In this document: positions 12,901 to 21,900 of the stretch, in pieces | How the letters are laid out: each line of letters starts with the position of its first letter | How positions within the stretch are numbered: the first letter of the stretch is position 1 | Assembly: GCA_032718475.1 (NCBI GenBank) | Contig: JAUCBJ010005519.1 | Span: 25,001 to 62,424, forward strand | Reading direction: 5' to 3' | Length of the DNA: 37,424 bases | From: Nemertoderma westbladi | Taxonomy: Eukaryota; Xenacoelomorpha; Nemertodermatida; Nemertodermatidae | The notes under the pieces: generated by a model | The model's database searches: none | Told to the model about the DNA's origin: nothing | What the model saw: the letters and a program-made list of their open reading frames with translations, nothing else | Position numbers and translations under genes: made by a program

Positions 12901-15900
12901 TTTAACTTTTAGCTTTTTAGTGTTCACTCTGTCTCAACCCAACATTATTAGGGTTAGGGTCACCACTTCTGTAAACGAACTTCCCAACCCAACATTATTA
13001 GGGTTAGGGTCACCACTTCTGTAAACGAACTTCCCAACCCAACATTATTAGGGTTAGGGTCACCACTTCTGTAAACGAACTTCCCAACCCAACATTATTA
13101 GGGTTAGGGTCACCACTTCTGTAAACGAACTTCCCAACCCAACATTATTAGGGTTAGGGTCACCACTTCTGTAAACGAACTTCCCAACCCAACATTATTA
13201 GGGTTAGGGTCACCACTTCTGTAAACGAACTTCCCAACCCAACATTATTAGGGTTAGGGTCACCACTTCTGTAAACGAACTTCCCAACCCAACATTATTA
13301 GGGTTAGGGTCACCACTTCTGTAAACGAACTTCCCAACCCAACATTATTAGGGTTAGGGTCACCACTTCTGTAAACGAACTTCCCAACCCAACATTATTA
13401 GGGTTAGGGTCACCACTTCTGTAAACGAACTTCCCAACCCAACATTATTAGGGTTAGGGTCACCACTTCTGTAAACGAACTTCCCAACCCAACATTATTA
13501 GGGTTAGGGTCACCACTTCTGTAAACGAACTTCCCAACCCAACATTATTAGGGTTAGGGTCACCACTTCTGTAAACGAACTTCCCAACCCAACATTATTA
13601 GGGTTAGGGTCACCACTTCTGTAAACGAACTTCCCAACCCAACATTATTAGGGTTAGGGTCACCACTTCTGTAAACGAACTTCCCAACCCAACATTATTA
13701 GGGTTAGGGTCACCACTTCTGTAAACGAACTTCCCAACCCAACATTATTAGGGTTAGGGTCACCACTTCTGTAAACGAACTTCCCAACCCAACATTATTA
13801 GGGTTAGGGTCACCACTTCTGTAAACGAACTTCCCAACCCAACATTATTAGGGTTAGGGTCACCACTTCTGTAAACGAACTTCCCAACCCAACATTATTA
13901 GGGTTAGGGTCACCACTTCTGTAAACGAACTTCCCAACCCAACATTATTAGGGTTAGGGTCACCACTTCTGTAAACGAACTTCCCAACCCAACATTATTA
14001 GGGTTAGGGTCACCACTTCTGTAAACGAACTTCCCAACCCAACATTATTAGGGTTAGGGTCACCACTTCTGTAAACGAACTTCCCAACCCAACATTATTA
14101 GGGTTAGGGTCACCACTTCTGTAAACGAACTTCCCAACCCAACATTATTAGGGTTAGGGTCACCACTTCTGTAAACGAACTTCCCAACCCAACATTATTA
14201 GGGTTAGGGTCACCACTTCTGTAAACGAACTTCCCAACCCAACATTATTAGGGTTAGGGTCACCACTTCTGTAAACGAACTTCCCAACCCAACATTATTA
14301 GGGTTAGGGTCACCACTTCTGTAAACGAACTTCCCAACCCAACACATCCGTCATTTTAGGTGTAAATTATTGTATTTCTCTGAAAATGTAATGAATTAAT
14401 TAATTAATTACGTGATTTATTCCGTTATATTACCATTAAATATATCGATGTGGATGTGATTATTGTTATACAAATTAAGTTTATTTATTTGTACCGGGGG
14501 ATGGAGTTATGGGGATGGGATATCTGTGTCTATGTGGGGCTGTGGTTGTGGGGGGGGGGGGGGGGGGGGGGGGGCATCTGCGTTTAATTAATGTAATAAT
14601 TTATAATATCTCTACAGTAAGTGAACTAACCTGGGCCAGCGTTCTTGGTTTCTACGGTAAACTTGGCGGGTTGGTTAGTGAATCCGCCTTCTAGTCCCGG
14701 GCCGAAGGCTCGGCATCTGGTTGGGTCTATACCTTGGGTTGATGTCACAGTAAACGGACTTCCTGGGATGGTAACCCCCTTATAAGTTACATCAACCGAA
14801 TGGGGACCTGAGGAGCGTAGGAAAAATAGCACAGATATAGTAAGAAATAGATATAGTCAAGAGTGACTAACACTAACTAACTTACCTAACTCTTTGGGAA
14901 CACTAACTAACTTACCTAACTATTTGGGAACACTAACTAACTTACCTAACTCTTTGGGAACACTAACTAACTAACCTAAGTCTTTGGGAACACTAACTAA
15001 CTTATCTAACTATTTGGGAACACTAACTAACTTATCGTAACTCTTTGGGAACACTAACTAACTTACCTAACTCTTTGGGAACACTAACTAACTTACATAA
15101 CTCTTTGGGAACACTAACTAACTTACTAACTCTTTGGGAACACTAACTAACTACCTAATCTTTGGGAACACTAACTACTTATCTAACTATTTGGAAACAC
15201 TAACTAACTTATCTAACTATTTGGAACACTAACTACCTAACTATTTGGGAACACTAACTAACTTACCTAACTCTTTGGGAACACTAACTAACTTACCTAA
15301 CTCTTTGGGAACACTAACTAACTTACCTAACTATTTGGAAACACTAACTAACTTATCTAACTATTTGGGAACACTAACTAACTTATCTAACTCTTTGGGA
15401 ACACTAACTAACTTACCTAACTCTTTGGGAACACTAACTAACTTACCTAACTCTTTGGGAACACTAACTAACTTACCTAACTCTTTGGGAACACTAACTA
15501 ACTTACCTAACTCTTTGGGAACACTAACTAACTTACCTAACTCTTTGGGAACACTAACTAACTTACATAACTCTTTGGGAACACTAACTAACTTACATAA
15601 CTCTTTGGGAACACTAACTAACTTACCTAACTCTTTGGGAACACTAACTAACTTACATAACTCTTTGGGAACACTAACTAACTTACCTAACTCTTTGGGA
15701 ACAATAACTAACTTACATAACTCTTTGGGAACACTAACTAACTTACCTGACTCTTTGGGAACACTAACTAACTTATCTAACTCTTTGGGAACACTAACTA
15801 ACTTACCTTAACTATTTGGAAACACTAACTAACTTACATAACTCTTTGGGAACACTAACTAACTTACCTAACTCTTTGGGAACACTAACTAACTTACATA

Positions 15901-18900
15901 ACTCTTTGGGAACACTAACTAACTTACATAACTCTTTGGGAACACTAACTAACTTACCTAACTCTTTGGGAACACTAACTAACTTACCTAACTCTTTGGG
16001 AACACTAACTAACTTACATAACTCTTTGGGAACACTAACTAACTTACCTAACTCTTTGGAAACACTAACTAACTTACATAACTCTTTGGGAACACTAACT
16101 AACTTACCTAACTCTTTGGGAACACTAACTAACTTACATAACTCTTTGGGGACACTACCTAACTCTTTGGGAACACTAACTAATTTATCTAACTCTTTGG
16201 GACCACTAACTAACTACCTAACACTTTGGGAACATTAACTAACTTACCTTAACTATTTGGGAACACTAACTAACTTACCTAACTCTTTGGGAACATAACT
16301 GACATCGTACTTTCCGTTTTCATTGTTCTTGACTTTACACGCTGTTTTTTTCCCTGAAGGCGAATTGATAACGGCCTTAACTTCTCCATTACCAACGGGG
16401 TCAACAGCAATGGCATCAACAGTGAACTCAGAGTAAGAGTCAATGAACACTTCTATAAATATATTAAAAATATATATAGACCAATCAATCATATGATAAT
16501 TATTTCCATAAGTTATAATTACATTAACATGGGCACATAATATTGGAAACAAACTAAATAAACTGACACTGATCAAAAAAAATGAATTACTAATTTTGTA
16601 TAAATGAACTGAACAAAGTTAAAAAAACAGCATGCAGTCGGCCGAAGCCGGAGGCGACTCGAAGGCTCCTCTTTCGATAGCTGCTACCCCAAGGTAGGGG
16701 TGGGCGCTACTCCTATCTGTTACCCGAAGGTAGGGGTGGGCGCTACTCCTATCTGCTACCCGAGGGTGGGGATGGGCGCTACTCCTATCTGCTACCCGAA
16801 GGTAGGGATGGGCGCTACTCCTATCTGCTACCCGAAGGTAGGGGTGGACGCTACTCCTATCTGCTACCCGAGGGTAGGGGTGGGCGCTACTCCTATCTGC
16901 TACCCGAGGCTAGGGGTGGGCGCTACTCCTATCTGTTACCCGAAAGTAGGGGTGGGCGCTACTCCTATCTGCTACCCGAAGGTAGGGCTGGGCGCTACCC
17001 CTATCTGCTACCCGAAGGTAGGGGTGGGCGCTACTCCTATCTGCTACCCGAAGGTAGGGGTGGGCGCTACTCCTATCTGCTACCCGAGGATAGGGGGTGG
17101 GCGCTACTCCTATCTGCTACCCGAAGGTAGGGGTGGGCGCTACTCCTATCTGCTACCCGAAGGTAGTGGTGGGTGCTACTTGAAGGTAGGGGTGAGCGTT
17201 ACTCTTATCTGCTACCCGAAGGTAGGGGTGGGCGCTAATCCTATCTGCTACCCGAAGGTAGGGGTAGGCGCTACTCCTATCTGCTACCAGAAGGTAGGGG
17301 TGGGCGCTACTCCTATCTGCTACCCGAAGGTAGGGATGGGCGCTACTCCTATCTGCTACCCGAAGGTAGGGGTGGGCGCTACTCCTATCTGCTACCCGAG
17401 GGTAGGGGTGGGCGCTACTCCTATCTGCTACCCGAGGCTAGGGGTGGGCGGTACTCCTATCTGCTACCCGAAGGTAGGGGGTGGGCGCTACTCCTATCTG
17501 TTACCCGAAATTAGGGGTGGGCGCTACTCCTATCTGCTACCCGAAGATAGGGGTGGGCGCTACTCCTATCTGCTACCCGAAGGTAGGGGTGGGCGCTACT
17601 CCTATCTGCTACCCGAAGGTAGGGGTGGGCGCTACTCCTATCTGCTACCCGAGGTAGGGGTGGGCGCTACTCCTATCTGCTACCCGAAGGTAGTGGTGGG
17701 CGCTACTCCTATCTGCTACCCGAAGGTAGGGGTGGGCGCTACTCTATCTGCTACCCGAAGGTAGGGGTGGGCGCTACTCCTATCTGCTACCCGAAGGTAG
17801 GGGTGGGCGCTACTCCTATCTGCTACCCGAAGGTAGTGGTGGGCGCTACTCCTATCTGCTACCCGAAGGTAGGGGTGGGCGCTACTCCTATCTGCTACCA
17901 GAAGGTAGGGCTGGGCGCTACTCCTATATGCTACCCGAAGGTATGGGTGGGCGCTACTCCTATCTGCTACCCGAAGGTAGGGGTGGGCGCTACTCCTATC
18001 TGCTACCCGAGGGTAGGGGTGGGCGCTACTCCTATCTGCTACCCGAGGCTAGGGGTGGGCGCTACTCCTATCTGCTACCCGAGGCTAGGGGTGGGCGGTA
18101 CTCCTATCTACTACCCGAAGGTAGGGGTGGGCGCTACTCCTATCTGTTACCCGAAAGTAGGGGTGGGCGCTACTCCTATCTGCTACCCGAAGGTAGGGGT
18201 GAACGCTACTCCTATCTGTTACCCGACGGTAGGGGTGGGCGCTACTCCTATCTGCTACCCGAGGCTAGGGGTGGGGCGCTACTCCTATCTGCTACCCGAG
18301 GCTAGGGGTGGGCGCTACTCCTATCTACTACCCGAAGGTAGGGGGTGGGCGCTACTCCTATCTGTTACCGAAATTAGGGGTGGGCGCTACTCCTATCTGC
18401 TACCCGAAGGTAGGGGTGAACGCTACTCCTATCTGTTACCCGAAATTAGGGGTGGGCGCTACTCCTATCTGCTACCCGAAGGTAGGGGTGAACGCTACTC
18501 CTATCTGCTACCCGAAAGTAGGGGTGGGCGCTACTCATATCTGCTACCCGAAGGTAGGGGTGGGCGCTACTCCTATCTGCTACCCGAGGGTAGGGGTGGG
18601 CGCTACTCCTATCTGCTACCCGAAGATAGGGGTGGGCGCTACTCCTATCTGCTCCCTGAAGGTAGGTGTGGGCGCTACTCCTATCTGCTACCGGAGGTAG
18701 GGGAGGGGCGCTACTCCTATCTGCTACCCGAAGGTAGGGGAGTGCGCTACTCCTATCTGCTACCCGAAGGTAGGGGAGGGCGCTACTCCTATCTGCTACC
18801 CGAAGGTAGTGGTGGGCGTTACTCCTATCTGATACCCGAAGGTAGGGGAGGGCGCTACTCCTATCTGCTACCCGAAGGTAGGGGTGGGCGCTACTCCTAT

Positions 18901-21900
18901 CTGCTACCCGAGGGTAGGGGTGGGCGCTACTCCTATCTGCTACCCGATGGTAGGGGTGGGCGCTACTCCTATCTGCTACCCGAGGGTAGGGGTGGGCGCT
19001 ACTCCTATCTGCTACCCGAACGTAGGGGTGGGCGCTACTCCTATCTGCTACCCGAAGGTAGGTGTGGGCGCTACTCCTATCTGTTACCCGAAGGTAGGGG
19101 AGGGCGCTACTCATATCTGCTACCCGACGGTATGGATGGACGCTACTCCTATCTGCTACCCGAAGGTAGGTGTGGGCGCTACCCCTATCTGCTACCCGAG
19201 GGTAGGGGTGGGCGCTACTCCTATCTGCTACCCGAAGATAGGGGAGGGCGCTACTCATATCTGCTACCCGACGGTATGGATGGACGCTACTCCTATCTGC
19301 TACCCGAAGGTAGGTGTGGGCGCTACCCCTATCTGCTACCCGAGGGTAGGGGTGGGCGCTAATCCTATCCCTTGTTTTGCCCCCAGTAATTTAACTGGTA
19401 CTCATTTTATCGACCTCAGTGAATGAAATGCTGAGTGGACCCTGGCGGGGATGAACCTACAACCAATAGATTGCAGGCCCGGCGCTCAACCAAATGAGCC
19501 CGCCTTCTAACACAGTTAAACAGTATGGAAAATAATTAATAAAATACTTAATTAATTAAATTGTCAAAGAATCAGTAAAGAAAAACAGTCAACAATGAAA
19601 ACAAATGAATACAAATTAATTATATCCAGATACGGTTATTATTATTATGCAACTGAAAACAAAGACAAATATAATTTTTATATAATATTATTAATAATTA
19701 TTAGGATTATTATATAAATATTATATATAACTTAAATAAATAAATATATTATTTATTGTCAATGAATCAATCATCGGAAAGAACCTATAGTTACATACAA
19801 TTACGAATAGATAATATAGTGCCCTTCGAAGAAACCAGCACTTGTAAGAACAATTCCCTATCACCTGTTAGCCGCCAAAGTTCTCAACCCAGGAGGTAAT
19901 TCATTGGTTGAGTTAATTAAGTTGGGCTAGACAACTTACAACGGATTAATTAATCACTGCTCAATCTTCCTCTATTAAATAAATTTGGAAAAGGTAGCAT
20001 GTAATCTAAGCCGTGGATTCCATGTCAAAAGTTCTACAGTTTCTAAGATTCCTCAGGGTCAAAGATTCCTCAGGGTCAAAGGTTCCTCAGTGTCTAAGGT
20101 TCCTCAGGGTCAAAGGTTCCACTCGGTCCAATGTTCTACAGTGCCAAAGGTTCCTCAGGGTCAAAGGTTCCACTCGGTCCAATGTTCTACAGTGTCAAAG
20201 GTTCCACAGGGTCAAAGGTTCCACACGGTCAAAAGTTCCACACGGTCAAAGGTTCCACACGGTCAAAAGTTCCACACGGTCCAAGTTTCCACAGTGTCAA
20301 AGGTTCCACACGGTCAAAGGTTCCACACGGTCAAAGGTTCCACTCGGTCCAATGTTCTACAGTGTCAAAGGTTCCTCAGGGTCAAAGGTTCCACTCGGTC
20401 CAATGTTCTACAGTGTCAAAGGTTCCTCAGGGTCAAAGGTTCCACACGGTCAAAGGTTCCACACGGTAAAGGTTCCGTGTCAATGGTTCCACAGTGTCAC
20501 ATGTTCCACAGGGTCAAAGGTTCCACACGGTCAAAAGTTCCACACGGTCCAAGTTTCCACAGTGTCAAAGGTTCCACACGGTAAAAGGTTCCACACGGTA
20601 AAGGTTCCACACGGTAAAAGGTTCCACACGGTAAAGGTTCCACACGGTCAAAGGTTCCTCAGGATCAAAGGTTCCACACGGTCAAAGGTTCCACACGGTC
20701 AAAGGTTCCACACGGTCAAAGGTTCCACACGGTCAAAGGTTCCACACGGTCAAAGGTTCCACACGGTCAAAGGTTCCACACGGTCAAAGGTTCCACACGG
20801 TCAAAGGTTCCACACGGTCAAAGGTTCCCATGGCCAAGGTTCCACAGTGTCAAAAGGTTCCTCGGGGTCAAAGGTTCCTCACGGTCAAAGGTTCCACAGT
20901 GTCAAAAGGTTTCTCAGGGTCAAAGGTTCTACACGGTCAAAGGTTCTACAGTGTCAAAGAATTTTCAGGGTCAAAGGTTCCACAGGGTCAAAGGTTCCTC
21001 AGGGTCAAAGGTTCCACAAATTATTTTAACAACCTATGACCCTGAGAAACCTTTGACACTGCGGATGTGGAACCTTTAACCGTGTGGAACCTTTGACCCT
21101 GGTGAACCTTTGACCCTGTGGAACCTTTGACCCTGTGGAACTTTTGACCCTGTGGAACCTTTGACCCTGTGGAACCTTTGACCCTGTGGAACCTTTGACC
21201 CTGTGGAACCTTTGACCCTGTGGTACCTTTGACCCTGTGGAACCTTTGACCCTGTGGAACCTTTGACCTGTGGAACCTTTGACCCTGTGGAACCTTTGAC
21301 CCTGTGGTACCTTTGACCCTGTGGAACCTTTGACCCTGTGGAACCTTTGACCCTGTGGAACCTTTGACCCTGTGGAACTTTTGACCCTGTGGAACCTTTA
21401 CCCTGTGGAACCTTACCCTGTGGACCTTGGCCTGTGGAACCTTTGACCCCGTGGAACCTTTGACCTGTGGAACCTTTGACCCTGTGGAACCTTTGACCCT
21501 GTGGAAACTTTGACCCGTGGAACCTTTGACCCTGTGGAACCTTTGACCCTGTGGAATCTTTGGCCCTGTGGAACCTTTGACCCTGTGGAACCTTTGACCC
21601 TGTGGAACCTTTGACCCTGTGGAACTTTTGACCGTGTGGAACGTTTGACCATATGGTCATGCCGGGTTCTTTTGTTCCTTAAAGACATAAGTTCTAACAA
21701 TTAATCTATAATTGTGTAATATGAAGTCCAAATTTGCTATTGTCAGATCAGATGTATAAACTTACCAAAATATAAATAAAGGAAATAAATACAGTTGGAA
21801 AGAAGTCTTAGAATAAAAGACAACGTAAATTTAATCAAATTTTCGTTATATATAAACAAAAACAAAACTTAATCAATTTATACTGTGGAAAATAAGAAAG

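Noticed and set aside
15245-16238. Low-complexity protein frames [10 protein letters not shown] on the plus strand
   Set aside because: They follow from the 30-bp donor array; the meaningful strand is minus, where units copy the filamin exon end.
16700-19426. Long plus- and minus-strand frames of repeated [22 protein letters not shown] or [11 protein letters not shown]
   Set aside because: They are translations of a stop-poor 36-bp satellite, open in several frames and both strands, with no unique sequence at either end.
19440-19509. A functional tRNA gene on the minus strand
   Set aside because: The D-arm-like and T-arm-like parts exist, but box B is degenerate and the sequence runs on into a SINE body; best read as a SINE head.
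20013-21700. Frames of [17 protein letters not shown] type
   Set aside because: They are products of the 17-bp minisatellite and occur equally in the inverted arm on the opposite strand.
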